Assembly: GCA_001899635.1 (NCBI GenBank)
Contig: MKVQ01000005.1
Location: 434,001 to 498,000, forward strand
DNA from: Myxococcales bacterium 68-20
GTDB lineage: Bacteria; Myxococcota_A; Polyangia; Polyangiales; Polyangiaceae
Length of the DNA: 64,000 nt
Direction of reading: 5' to 3'
Positions 32,496 through 41,800 of the stretch are shown one piece after another; position 1 is the stretch's first letter; each line of letters begins with the position of its first letter. The notes under the pieces were generated by a model that was given only the letters and a program-made list of their open reading frames with translations, was not told the DNA's origin and did not search any database. A program made the position numbers and the translations under genes.

Positions 32496-34949
32496 GTGCT
32501 CGCGCCTGGCTTGGTCATCGATCGTTACGAGCTCGTGTGTCCGATTGGCGACGGGGGCATGGCCCACGTCTGGGCCGCACGCCAGCGAGGGGCCCACGGC
32601 TTCGAGAAGCTCGTCGCGGTGAAGGTCATCCACTCGCGGTTCGCCGAGGACGAGACCTTCCGGGAGATGTTCCTCGACGAGGCGCGCATCGTCTCGCAGA
32701 TCCGGCACCAGAACGTCGCTCAGGTCCTCGATCTCGGCGAGACGGGCTCGCTCCTCTATCTCGTGATGGAATACGTGGACGGCGAGTCGCTCTTCGAGCT
32801 GACCGCCCCGCAGCGGACGGTCCCCATCCCGATCGCCGTGCGCATCGCCGCCGATGCCTGCGCCGGGCTTCAGGCGGTCCATTCGCTCGTCGATGCGAAC
32901 GGGCGCTCCCGAAACGTCGTCCACCGTGACGTCTCTCCCCAGAACCTGCTCCTCGGAACGAGCGGCGAGGTGAAGCTCATCGACTTCGGGCTGGCGCAGG
33001 CGCGCGACCGTGTCGCCGCCGCCACCGGAGTCGGGGTCGTGAAGGGCCGGGCTCGATACATGGCGCCGGAGCAGGCACGCGGAGAGGCGGTCGGGCCGTA
33101 CACGGACGTGTTCGCGCTCGGCGCCACCCTCTTCCGCATGCTGGCGGGACACGCGCCGTATGCGGCCTCGAGCGACGTCCAGACGATGCAGGCGCTGCTC
33201 GCCTCCGCGCCGGCGCTCCACACGCTGCCGCCGAGCATCCCGCCGGCGGTCGCCGAGGCCGTCCGTCACGCGATCGCTCCCAACGTCGCGGCACGCTTCC
33301 AGACGGCGCGCGAGCTCGGGGCGGCGCTCGAGCAAGCGCTGGCCGGCGAAGCCCGCACGCCCGACGTGAATGCCTGGGTGAACGCGAACCTCGGCGACGG
33401 CGCACGCGAACGGCGCGCCCGCCTGTTCGAAGGCTCGAGCGCGGCCGCGCCCCCGATGCGCGCGCAGGTACCGTCGCTCCCTTCGAGCCATGCGGCGGCA
33501 CCGCAGCCGGGCGTCGCGAAGGCCCCGAGCTTCATGGATGTCGGCGCGCTCGTCGCGAAGGCCACGCGCGGCGAGCCGGGCGGCCCTCCGCCGGTCCGGG
33601 CGCGAGAGGCGCCGGAAGCGCCGGACGACCTCGAGGATTTGATCATCCGGGGCGCCCACCTGCCCGACCCCGCCCCCGAGCAGAAGGCTGTCCCCGCGCC
33701 GCGCACCAACGCAGGCGGCCTCGGCCGCGCGCTCAAGGTCGCCATTCTCGCGCTCGTGCTCGTGCTCGTGTCGGTCGGGTTCCTGTTCCTGGCGCCGTCG
33801 CTCGTGCGCGATCGCGCGATCGCGCTCGCACGCGAGGCCGGCTTCGAGGTCACGATCGAAGGCGTGGGCGTCGGCTTCGGAGGGGTCACCCTCCGTGGCG
33901 TCAGCGCGAAGGCGATGCGCACGCCGGGGATCGGGGCCCGCATCGAGGAGGTCCACCTCACCGGCCTCTCAGGCAGGGAGGTGCGCGTCCTCGGTCTCGA
34001 CGCGCGCCTCGAGGGACCTCGCTCGGACCTCGAGGTCGGAATCGCCGCGCTGATCGCCGACAACCGCGCGCGCTTCGCGGGGACGCCCGGGGCCCCGCGT
34101 CACCTCTCGGTCGTCAACGCGCGCCTGGTCTGGGGGGGGCCTGGGGGCGAGCGCTTCGCATCGAGTGACATCGGGCTCGAGCTCGATTCGCACAGCGCCG
34201 GAAGCGAAGACCTCCACGGGAGCATCGGCCGTTTCGAGCTGAAGTCGCCGCAGACGACGCTGGGGCCGTGGGCGCTCTCGTTCGAGAGGACGGGGGCGAG
34301 CTCGCGCCTTCGCCTGATGTTCGACCCTCCCGTGCCGGACGGACCGAGCGCGCTCATCGTGACGAGCAAGACCGGTGTGAGCGAGCTCACCGTGAAGGTC
34401 CCCCGCTCCTCGTTCGAGAACGTCGGCGTCCGGCCGTCCGAGATCGGCCTCCCGGCGAACGACGCGACGGACATCCAGCTCTCGCTCACCGGAAGGCTCT
34501 CCGAGTCGGAGCGATCGGAGGTGACGTTCGATGCCACCGTCTGGGGACTGCGGCCGAAGGGGTTCTCCGGAGCGATCGACGTCCACGTGGAGGGCGGGGC
34601 GAGCAGCACCCCCGACAAGCCGTTCGAGCTCGAGAAGACGAGCGTGAGCGTCGGACCGTTCGTCGCGGGCGTGACCGGCACCGTCGTGCCTCACGCCCGT
34701 GGCCTCCGTCTCGACGCGATGTTCAGGACGATCCCCATCCCCTGCGAACGACTCGCACGGGCCGAGGCCAAGAACATGGGGCCGCTGGTGGCGACCCTCC
34801 AGGCGCTCGGCCAGAGCACCGGCGCCCTCCGCGTGACCGGGCAGGTCAACGCATCCGGCGCCCTGAAGCTCGACACGGCGGCCCTGGAGGAGACAAACGT
34901 GACCTGGCTGGCGAAGGAAACGTGCGGCGTGTCGATCTTCGGCAGGTGA
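32496..34949 (+). CDS. Transmembrane Ser/Thr kinase with AsmA-like extracytoplasmic tail
   Basis: An 817-residue kinase. The cytoplasmic kinase domain (about 10-285) has GDGGMAHVW, AVKVIH, VHRDVSPQN, DFGLA and MAPEQ motifs. A Pro/Ala-rich linker follows to about 410. One membrane helix (VAILALVLVLVSVGFLFLAP) lies at about 418-437. The outer part (about 445-817) is strand-rich, with patterns such as VTIEGVGVGFGGVTLRGVSA and LTGRLSESERSEVTFDATVW that resemble AsmA/DUF748-type repeats rather than PASTA or other sensor domains. A kinase with such a tail is unusual; ligand and targets are unknown. Start is GTG at 32496; a TTG four codons later is possible. There is no room for a Shine-Dalgarno if transcription starts from the overlapping -10. 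Confidence 0.87.
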   Translation: MLAPGLVIDRYELVCPIGDGGMAHVWAARQRGAHGFEKLVAVKVIHSRFAEDETFREMFLDEARIVSQIRHQNVAQVLDLGETGSLLYLVMEYVDGESLFELTAPQRTVPIPIAVRIAADACAGLQAVHSLVDANGRSRNVVHRDVSPQNLLLGTSGEVKLIDFGLAQARDRVAAATGVGVVKGRARYMAPEQARGEAVGPYTDVFALGATLFRMLAGHAPYAASSDVQTMQALLASAPALHTLPPSIPPAVAEAVRHAIAPNVAARFQTARELGAALEQALAGEARTPDVNAWVNANLGDGARERRARLFEGSSAAAPPMRAQVPSLPSSHAAAPQPGVAKAPSFMDVGALVAKATRGEPGGPPPVRAREAPEAPDDLEDLIIRGAHLPDPAPEQKAVPAPRTNAGGLGRALKVAILALVLVLVSVGFLFLAPSLVRDRAIALAREAGFEVTIEGVGVGFGGVTLRGVSAKAMRTPGIGARIEEVHLTGLSGREVRVLGLDARLEGPRSDLEVGIAALIADNRARFAGTPGAPRHLSVVNARLVWGGPGGERFASSDIGLELDSHSAGSEDLHGSIGRFELKSPQTTLGPWALSFERTGASSRLRLMFDPPVPDGPSALIVTSKTGVSELTVKVPRSSFENVGVRPSEIGLPANDATDIQLSLTGRLSESERSEVTFDATVWGLRPKGFSGAIDVHVEGGASSTPDKPFELEKTSVSVGPFVAGVTGTVVPHARGLRLDAMFRTIPIPCERLARAEAKNMGPLVATLQALGQSTGALRVTGQVNASGALKLDTAALEETNVTWLAKETCGVSIFGR

Positions 34950-34955
34950 CCTGCT

Positions 34956-35189
34956 ATGAAGCGTCCCGCCATGCGTGGATTCCTTCAGCCCGCCCTCAAG
35001 AATGTCCCCTCCGAGACCCAGCTCGCGTTCGCGAAGCTCTCGCGTCACCGCCGCGTGCACCTCGCCGAGGCCGCCCAGACGTCGCTCCTCAAGGCGTCGC
35101 AGTGGTCCCGCGGTGACGGGGTTGCGCCGGCCGTAGCCGAAGCGCTCGACAAGCAGGTCTCCGCGCACCTCGCGAAGAAGAAGGGCTGA
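34956..35189 (+). CDS. Small basic protein, unknown function
   Basis: A 77-residue Lys/Arg/Ala-rich protein (MKRPAMRGFLQPALKNVPSE to AHLAKKKG) starting 7 bp after the kinase stop, with only a weak AGGTGA upstream. It is predicted helical and has no signal peptide. It may be co-transcribed with the kinase. Codon bias matches real genes here. I do not recognise a family. Confidence 0.65.
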   Translation: MKRPAMRGFLQPALKNVPSETQLAFAKLSRHRRVHLAEAAQTSLLKASQWSRGDGVAPAVAEALDKQVSAHLAKKKG

Positions 35190-35192
35190 TCT

Positions 35193-35211
35193 CCCGAGGC
35201 CATGCCTCGGG
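35193..35211 (+). terminator. 8-bp hairpin after the small basic gene
   Basis: CCCGAGGC and GCCTCGGG pair perfectly around CAT, 4 bp past the stop codon of the gene ending at 35189. No T-tract follows, so termination strength is uncertain. It could serve the convergent serC as well. Confidence 0.5.
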
Positions 35212-35324
35212 CGTGGAGCGAGTGAGGCGTCAGGCGCCGGGGTCATCATCCTCGAGCGCGCCGGCCTCCTCCTCGTCTCCAGCCCCCTCGACGTGACCTC
35301 GACGCGACCAGGAGCGCGGCGGCC

Positions 35325-36446
35325 TCAGCCGTAGCGCTTCGCGAAGTCCTTCATGAACGCCGCGAGCGCCTCGCACCACGAGAGCTCCGCGGCGTTGTAG
35401 ATCGAGGCGCGAATGCCGCCGACGGCGCGGTGCCCCTTGAGGCCGACCATCCGCTGCGCCGAGGCTTCCTTCACGAACGTCTCTTCGAGCTCCGCGGTCG
35501 GCAAGCGCCACACCACGTTCATGATCGAGCGGCACGCCGGCTCGACCGGACAGCGGTAGAAGCCGCCCGAGCCGTCGATCGCCGCGTAGATCGCCGCCGC
35601 CTTCTTGCGGTTCCGCGCCTCGATCGCCGCGACACCGCCCTCGGACTTCAGCCACGTCAGCGTGTTGCGAACGAGGTAGATCGCGAACGTCGGGGGCGTG
35701 TTGTAGAGCGACTGGTTCTCCGCCACCGTCCGGTACTGGAAGATCGTGGGGATGTCCTTGCGACCACGAGCGGTCATCTCCTTCTTCAGGGCGACGATCG
35801 TGACTCCGCTCGGCCCGATGTTCTTCTGCGCGCCGGCGTAGATCATGTCGAACTGCGAAGCGTCGACCCGACGACCGAGGATGTCGCTCGACATGTCGAC
35901 GACGATCGGGACGGCGGCCTTGGGAAACGGCATCTCCGGGCCGACGGCGTACTCGACACCGTGAATCGTCTCGTTGCTCGTCACGTGGAGGTAGGCCGCG
36001 TTCGGCGTGAGCGTCAGCTCCTCCTGCTTCGGGACGCGGACGTAGCTCTTGTCGGCGCCCTTGGTGCTCGCGGCGACATGGGGCTCGCCGCCTCCGAGCG
36101 CCTTGATCGTGCGCGCCTCCGCGACCGCTTTCTCTCCCCACGCGCCGGTGACGACGTAATCCGCCGTCATGTTCGGCCCGAGGAAGTTCATCGGGATCTG
36201 GGCGAACGCCATCGAGGCCCCGCCCTGGACGAAGAGGACGTCCCACGTGTCGAGCGGCGTGCCGAGCAGCTCGGCCACGAGCGCGGTCGCCTCGGAGTGG
36301 ACCTTCTCGTAGACCTTTCCGCGGTGGCTGTGCTCCATGACGCTCATCCCCGACCCCTCGAAGTCGAGGAGCTCTTCGCGAGCACGATCGAGCGCAGCGA
36401 GAGGAAGCGCAGCAGGACCAGCGTTGAAGTTCATCGCTCGGCTCAT
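35325..36446 (-). CDS. serC: Phosphoserine aminotransferase
   Basis: SerC transfers an amino group from glutamate to 3-phosphohydroxypyruvate, giving phosphoserine for serine synthesis (and a related step in pyridoxal phosphate synthesis). The 373-residue PLP enzyme shows NFNAGPAALP at the start, the substrate and cofactor loops VQGGASMAFAQIPMN and GAWGEKAVAEA, the PLP-lysine motif YAGAQKNIGPSG, and the C-terminal SEGGVAAIEARNRKKA and GGIRASIYNA. Full length compared with the family (about 360). Start at 36446; ATG at 36434 (MNFNAG) is nearly as good. It stands alone; no serA or serB is in the window. Confidence 0.97.
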   Translation of the reverse strand: MSRAMNFNAGPAALPLAALDRAREELLDFEGSGMSVMEHSHRGKVYEKVHSEATALVAELLGTPLDTWDVLFVQGGASMAFAQIPMNFLGPNMTADYVVTGAWGEKAVAEARTIKALGGGEPHVAASTKGADKSYVRVPKQEELTLTPNAAYLHVTSNETIHGVEYAVGPEMPFPKAAVPIVVDMSSDILGRRVDASQFDMIYAGAQKNIGPSGVTIVALKKEMTARGRKDIPTIFQYRTVAENQSLYNTPPTFAIYLVRNTLTWLKSEGGVAAIEARNRKKAAAIYAAIDGSGGFYRCPVEPACRSIMNVVWRLPTAELEETFVKEASAQRMVGLKGHRAVGGIRASIYNAAELSWCEALAAFMKDFAKRYG

Positions 36447-36541
36447 GGCCCCATGACTCTACCACTCTCGCACTCTCGCCACCTCGGCTCCGCCGCTCCC
36501 CGCTCGACGCGATCGAAGGATGGCCTGCCGGGATTTCTTGT

Positions 36542-36862
36542 ATGCTGCGGCGCGTGAGCCGCCTGTTCCTCGCCTCCCCGCTGCTGCTGCTCGCAGTCGC
36601 ATGCAATGGCAAGGCGACGCGCGAGCAGTGCGTCGAGATGCTCGACAAATACGTCGACATGACGATGGCCGACGACCCGACGCTCGCAGACCTTCCGGCC
36701 GCCGAGGCTCGCGCAGCGCGCGAGATGAAGAAGGCGCTCCGGAAAGCCGAGCCCGGGTACGCGCGCGTCGAGGGCCAATGCGAGGCCGAGATCTCCAAGC
36801 GCGAATACCGCTGCGCGATGAAAGCCCCCAATCCGGAGACGTGGCAAGCATGCATCGACTGA
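36542..36862 (+). CDS. Small Cys-containing lipoprotein
   Basis: A 106-residue lipoprotein: signal peptide MLRRVSRLFLASPLLLLAVAC with lipobox Cys 21, then a helical, charged mature part with four further Cys (REQC, GQC, YRC, QAC), likely two disulfides in the periplasm. Short lipoproteins of this pattern are common in Polyangia; no function is known. Its last codons overlap the next lipoprotein gene by 13 bp, which indicates one operon. Confidence 0.8.
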   Translation: MLRRVSRLFLASPLLLLAVACNGKATREQCVEMLDKYVDMTMADDPTLADLPAAEARAAREMKKALRKAEPGYARVEGQCEAEISKREYRCAMKAPNPETWQACID

Positions 36863-37632
36863 CCAAGACGTCATTCTGCTTTTCCATCCTCGCGCTCGCC
36901 GGAGCAGCCACCGCATGCGGCGGCGGGAAGAAGGGCGCCGACAATCCGGAGGCGACGTACGACATCGATGCCGGCGAGGACGGCAACGACGACGCGGAGA
37001 AGGCTGACGGCGGAGCGCCCGAGAGGAAGAAGGAGGCCTGCGTCGGCTTCGACATCGGCAACCTCGAGGACCTCCTCGCGAAGAGCGACTGCGAGGTCCC
37101 CGACGCGAAGCCCGACTCGGTCGACAACCCCGACATGAAGGGCAAACTGGAGGTCACGTTGACCTCGAGCCCGACGCGGGTTGCGCCCGGCGGGAAGGCG
37201 GACCTCCTCGTCACGTTCGCGAACAAGACGAATGCCCCGCTGCCCCTTCGCTTCCGGATCGATCCGCTCGCGCGCTTCGAGACCGAGGTCTACGACGCGA
37301 AGAAGAAGCGCGCTGACGTGCCGCCCGGCAATCCGCCGCCGCCGCCGAAGGGCCACAGCGCGCCCCCGCCCGCCGAGCAGAAGGTCGGCATGGTCACGGT
37401 CGCGCCGAATGGAAGCGCCCGGGTGCGTGTTCCCTGGGAAGCCGTGAAGATGAAGTGGGCACCGAACAAGGTTCGCGGGACCGCAGTCGAAAAGGGCTAC
37501 CCCCGGGTCCCGTCCGGCGCGCTGGCGAAGGGCAAATACACCGTGAAGGTCGTCACGCCGCTCATCGGCGTCTTCGAGGGCGGCGACCACGAAATGAGCT
37601 CGCCCTCCGTCGAAATCGAGGTCGGATTGTGA
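36850..37632 (+). CDS. Lipoprotein with Ig-like beta domain
   Basis: A 260-residue lipoprotein: signal MHRLTKTSFCFSILALAGAATAC (Cys 23), Asp/Gly-rich linker to about 60, a short Cys-containing segment (ACVGFDIGN, SDCEVPD), then a beta-sandwich-like domain (LEVTLTSSPTRVAPGGKADLLVTF to the end) interrupted by a Pro-rich loop. The pattern VxPGGxxxLxVTFxN resembles Ig-like domains of exported proteins. The ATG at 36850 lies within the preceding gene. The frame is open further upstream, but only this start gives a signal peptide. Function unknown. Confidence 0.82.
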   Translation: MHRLTKTSFCFSILALAGAATACGGGKKGADNPEATYDIDAGEDGNDDAEKADGGAPERKKEACVGFDIGNLEDLLAKSDCEVPDAKPDSVDNPDMKGKLEVTLTSSPTRVAPGGKADLLVTFANKTNAPLPLRFRIDPLARFETEVYDAKKKRADVPPGNPPPPPKGHSAPPPAEQKVGMVTVAPNGSARVRVPWEAVKMKWAPNKVRGTAVEKGYPRVPSGALAKGKYTVKVVTPLIGVFEGGDHEMSSPSVEIEVGL

Positions 37633-37660
37633 AGACACGCAACGGAGGAGGAGATTCGCG

Positions 37661-38716
37661 ATGGGGGGCGTAGCCGGTAATCCCCCTGCGGCGGGCGATC
37701 CTCCTTCGAGGGCGACGCCCGACTCGACGGAGATCGCGTCGCGGAAGAAGGCGTTCCGCGCGGTCTTCTTCGGGACACCGCAGTTCGCGGTCCCGTGCCT
37801 CGACGCCCTCGTCGAGATCGCCGACGTCGCAGCCGTCGTGTGTCAGCCGGACAAGCCGCAAGGCCGCGGGCTCGAGCTCACCGCCCCGCCGGTGAAGCAG
37901 CGCGCGCTCGAGCTCGGCCTCGGCGTGGTCCAGCCGACGAAGCTGAAGACGGGTGAGTTCGGGGCGTGGCTCCGCGACCTGAGCGTCGATGTCGCGCTCG
38001 TCGTCGCCTACGGGCGCATCCTGCCGAAGGACGTCCTCGAGGCGCCGCGCCTCGGATGCGTGAACGTGCATGCGTCACTCCTTCCGAAGTATCGCGGCGC
38101 GGCTCCGATCACGTGGGCCGTCGTGCGGGGCGAGCCCGAGAGCGGCGTCACGCTGATGCAGATGGACGAGGGCATGGACACGGGCGCGATGCTCGAGCAG
38201 TTCACGACCGAGATCGTCGCCGACGAGACCGCAGGCGACCTCTCCGAGCGGCTCTCGGCGCTCGGAGCGCTCGCCGTCCGCAAGGGCCTGCCGAAGTACG
38301 TCGCCGGCGGCTACAAGCCCATCCCCCAGGACGGGGCCAGGGCCACGCTCGCGCCCATCCTGAAGAAGGAAGACGGCCGCATCGACTTCACCAAGCCGGC
38401 GCGCGCCGTCCACGATCACGTGCGCGGGATGAGCCCGTGGCCCGGCGCGTTCACGACATCGCGAGGCAAGGGCCTGAAGGTGCACACGACGCGCGTGACG
38501 GACCTGCCCGCCACGAACACCGGCGGCAGCACCCCGCCGGGCACCGTCGTCCTCGCCGACAAGTCCCGAGTCGTCGTCGCCTGTGGCGAGCGCGCAATCG
38601 AGCTCCTCCGTGTGCAGGTCGAAGGCAAGAAGGCGATCGGCGCGGGCGACTGGGTCGCCGGACGCGGCGTCGCCGAGGGCGACGTCCTCGGCGCGAGCTC
38701 GAGCGCGACCTCCTGA
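37661..38716 (+). CDS. fmt: Methionyl-tRNA formyltransferase
   Basis: Fmt formylates initiator Met-tRNA using 10-formyltetrahydrofolate. The catalytic domain begins at about residue 32 (FRAVFFGTPQFAVPCLDAL) and holds the folate and catalytic motifs VNVHASLLPKYRGAAPI (Asn and His) and MDEGMDTGAML (Asp); the C-terminal tRNA-binding domain is present (PPGTVVLADKSRVVVACGE). The 351 residues include about 30 extra at the N-terminus, with a good GGAGGAG ahead of ATG 37661, so the extension may be real. It is 28 bp from the upstream lipoprotein gene. The usual partner def is not in the window. Confidence 0.96.
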   Translation: MGGVAGNPPAAGDPPSRATPDSTEIASRKKAFRAVFFGTPQFAVPCLDALVEIADVAAVVCQPDKPQGRGLELTAPPVKQRALELGLGVVQPTKLKTGEFGAWLRDLSVDVALVVAYGRILPKDVLEAPRLGCVNVHASLLPKYRGAAPITWAVVRGEPESGVTLMQMDEGMDTGAMLEQFTTEIVADETAGDLSERLSALGALAVRKGLPKYVAGGYKPIPQDGARATLAPILKKEDGRIDFTKPARAVHDHVRGMSPWPGAFTTSRGKGLKVHTTRVTDLPATNTGGSTPPGTVVLADKSRVVVACGERAIELLRVQVEGKKAIGAGDWVAGRGVAEGDVLGASSSATS

Positions 38717-38728
38717 GCGACGAGCAAA

Positions 38729-38765
38729 CGCGCCGACGACCCGGGCCCCGAGGGACGTCGGCGCG
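38729..38765 (+). terminator. 10-bp hairpin after fmt
   Basis: CGCGCCGACG and CGTCGGCGCG pair perfectly around a 17-nt G/C-rich loop, 12 bp past the fmt stop. There is no T-tract. It probably separates fmt from lhr. Confidence 0.55.
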
Positions 38766-38874
38766 CGATGCGTGACGGGCCGATCCCTGACAGCCTGCTG
38801 ACAGGTTCCAGCCGCGCTCTGTCCCGCCAGGGCTTCCCATTTGAGGGCGGCCGAGCAAGATTTGTTCGCTTCCC

Positions 38875-41800
38875 ATGAGCGCCAAGGCTCGCGCGCAGGC
38901 CAAGCTCGATCCGCTCGCCGGCTTTCACCCGGCGGTGTCGGAGTGGTTCCGTTCGGCGCTCGGCGAGCCGACCCGGGCACAAGCGCTGTCGTGGCCGCAC
39001 ATCGCGGAGGGCAAGACCACGCTCCTGCTCGCGCCGACGGGCTCGGGCAAGACGCTCGCGGCGTTCCTCTCCGCGATCGATCGGCTGTCGCGCTCACCTG
39101 TCCCCGACCCGAAGAAGCGCCTTCGCGTCCTCTACGTCTCGCCGCTGAAGGCGCTCGCGGTCGACGTCGAGCGCAACCTTCGTGCTCCCATCGCCGGCAT
39201 CGCGGCGGTGAGCGGTCGCCTCGGCGCGGACCTCCGCCGCCTCGAGGTCGCCGTCCGCACCGGGGACACACCCGCCCTCGATCGGACGAAGATGCTCCGC
39301 ACGCCGCCGGACATCCTCATCACGACGCCGGAGTCGCTCTACCTGCTGCTGACCTCGAGCCAGCGCGAGATCCTCACGTCGGTCGACACGGTCATCATCG
39401 ACGAGATCCACCAGATGGCCGCGAGCAAGCGCGGCGCGCACCTCTTCCTCTCGCTCGAGCGGCTCGAGGCCCTGCGCAAGGAAGCAGACGCTTCTCTCGC
39501 CACAAACGCGACCGAAGCGACCGAAGCGACCGAAGCGACCAGACGAGCCGGCGTCCAGCGCGTCGGGCTGTCCGCGACGCAGCGGCCGCTCGACGAGATC
39601 GCGCGCCTGCTCGGCGGCGCCGAGGTGAAGGGAAAGCGGGTGCTTCCGCGGCCCGTCGAGATCGTCGACGCATCGGCGAAGAAGACGCTCTCGATCACGG
39701 TGGAGGTCCCGCCTCCCCTCGCCGTCGTTCCCTTCCGTGATCCGCGCGCACCGGACATCGACCTCGACGCGCTCGACGACGGCGGCGGCGACACGAAGAG
39801 CATCTGGCCCGGGGTGCATGCCCGCCTCGTCGAGCGCGTCCGCGCCGCGCGCTCGACGATGATCTTCGTCAACAGCCGGCGCCTCGCGGAGCGCCTCGCA
39901 ACGGCCCTGAACGAGACCGCCGGCGAAGAGATCGCGCTCGCGCATCACGGGTCGGTGGCGAAGGACATCCGACGCGCGACCGAGGAGCGGCTCAAGGCCG
40001 GCAACCTCCCCGCGATCGTCGCGACCTCTTCGCTCGAGCTCGGGATCGACATGGGCGCGGTCGATCAGGTGATCCAGGTCGAGGCTCCGCCCTCGGTCGC
40101 CTCGGGCATCCAGCGGATCGGACGCGCGAGCCACCATGTCGGCGGTGTGCCGTCCGGCGTGCTCGTACCGAAGCACAAACACGATCTCCTCGCCTGCGCG
40201 GCCGCATCGGCGGGGATCGAGGACGGCGACGTCGAGTCCACGTTCTACGCACGTAACCCGCTCGACGTGCTCTCCCAGCAGATCGTCGCGATCGCCGCGA
40301 TCGGGCTCGGGCGCCGCGCGGCACCGGCGAAGAAGAAGCGACGGCGATCGTCTCACGACGACGATCGACCGATCGAGACCGACGTCGAAGAGCTCTGGGC
40401 GCTCGTACGTCGCGCGGCTCCGTTCTCGGAGCTTCCGCGCACGAGCTTCGACGGCGTCCTCGACATGCTCTCGGGCCGCTACCCGAGCGACGAATTCGCC
40501 GACCTCCGCCCGCGCATCACCTGGGACCGCGCCGCCGGCACGATCACGCCCCGAGCGGGCGCGCAGCGACTCGCGATCCTGAACGGCGGCACGATCCCGG
40601 ACCGCGGCCTCTACGGCGTGTTCCTCGCGGACGACTCGAGCGAAGACGGCGAGGTGGCGAAGGGATCGACGAAGGGCAAGCCCTCGCGCCGCGTCGGCGA
40701 GCTCGACGAGGAGATGGTCTTCGAGCTCCGCGAAGGCGAGGTGTTCCTCCTCGGCGCCTCGTCGTGGCGCGCCGATCAGATCACGCGCGACCGCGTCCTC
40801 GTCACTCCGGCCACGGGGATCCCCGGCAAGATGCCGTTCTGGCACGGCGACCGAGCCGGGCGCACCGTCGCCTTCGGGACACGGATCGGCAAGCTCACAC
40901 GCGACGTCGCTTCGCTTGCCCCCGCCGATGCGCGGGCGCTGCTCGTGAAGGAGCACCACCTCGACGACCGAGCCGCCGACGACCTCGTCGCCTACATCGG
41001 CGCAGAGACGAAGAACGCGGGGACGGTCCCGAGCGATCGGATGATCGTCGTCGAGCGCGTGCCGGACGAGCTCGGGGATCTGCGCATCTGCGTCCTCACA
41101 CCGTTCGGGAGCCGCGTGCATGCGCCATGGGCGATGGCCGCGCTGAAGCGCCTCCGCGAGGAGCGCGCCGGCGACATCGAGGCGGTGTGGTCCGACGACG
41201 GCATCGTGTTCCGCGTCCCCGGCGGGGAGTCACCACCGCCGGTCGACCTCCTCTTCCCTTCGTCCGAGGACGTCGCGGACATCGTCACGCGTGAGCTCGC
41301 CTCGTCGTCGCTCTTCGCCGCACGCTTCCGCGAGTCGGCCGCACGCGCGCTGCTTCTCCCGCGGCAGTCGATCGGCAAACGCACGCCGCTCTGGGCGCAG
41401 CGCAAGCGGTCCGCGGATCTCCTCGCGGTCGCCTCGCAGTACCCAGCGTTCCCGATCATCCTCGAGACCTACCGCGAGGTCCTCCGCGACGCGTTCGACC
41501 TCCCCGGTCTCGTCGATATCCTCCGCGCGATCGAGGCACGCAAGGTTCGCATCACCACCATCGACGCGCCGGTCCCCTCCCCGTTCGCGGCGTCGCTCCT
41601 CTTCGCGTTCGTCGGCAGTTTCATCTACGACGAGGACGCTCCCGCCGCCGAGCGCCGCGCGCAGGCTCTCACGATCGATCACGCCCAGCTCCGCGAGCTC
41701 CTCGGCGAGGTCGAGCTCCGAAAGCTCCTCGATCCCGAGGTCGTGCTCGAGCACGAACGCATGCTCCAGCGGCAAGACCGGCCGCTCAAGCACGCCGACG

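Noticed and set aside
35230-36855. 541-codon minus-strand frame over serC
   Set aside because: Out of frame with the complete, motif-rich serC; low-complexity Arg/Ala product.
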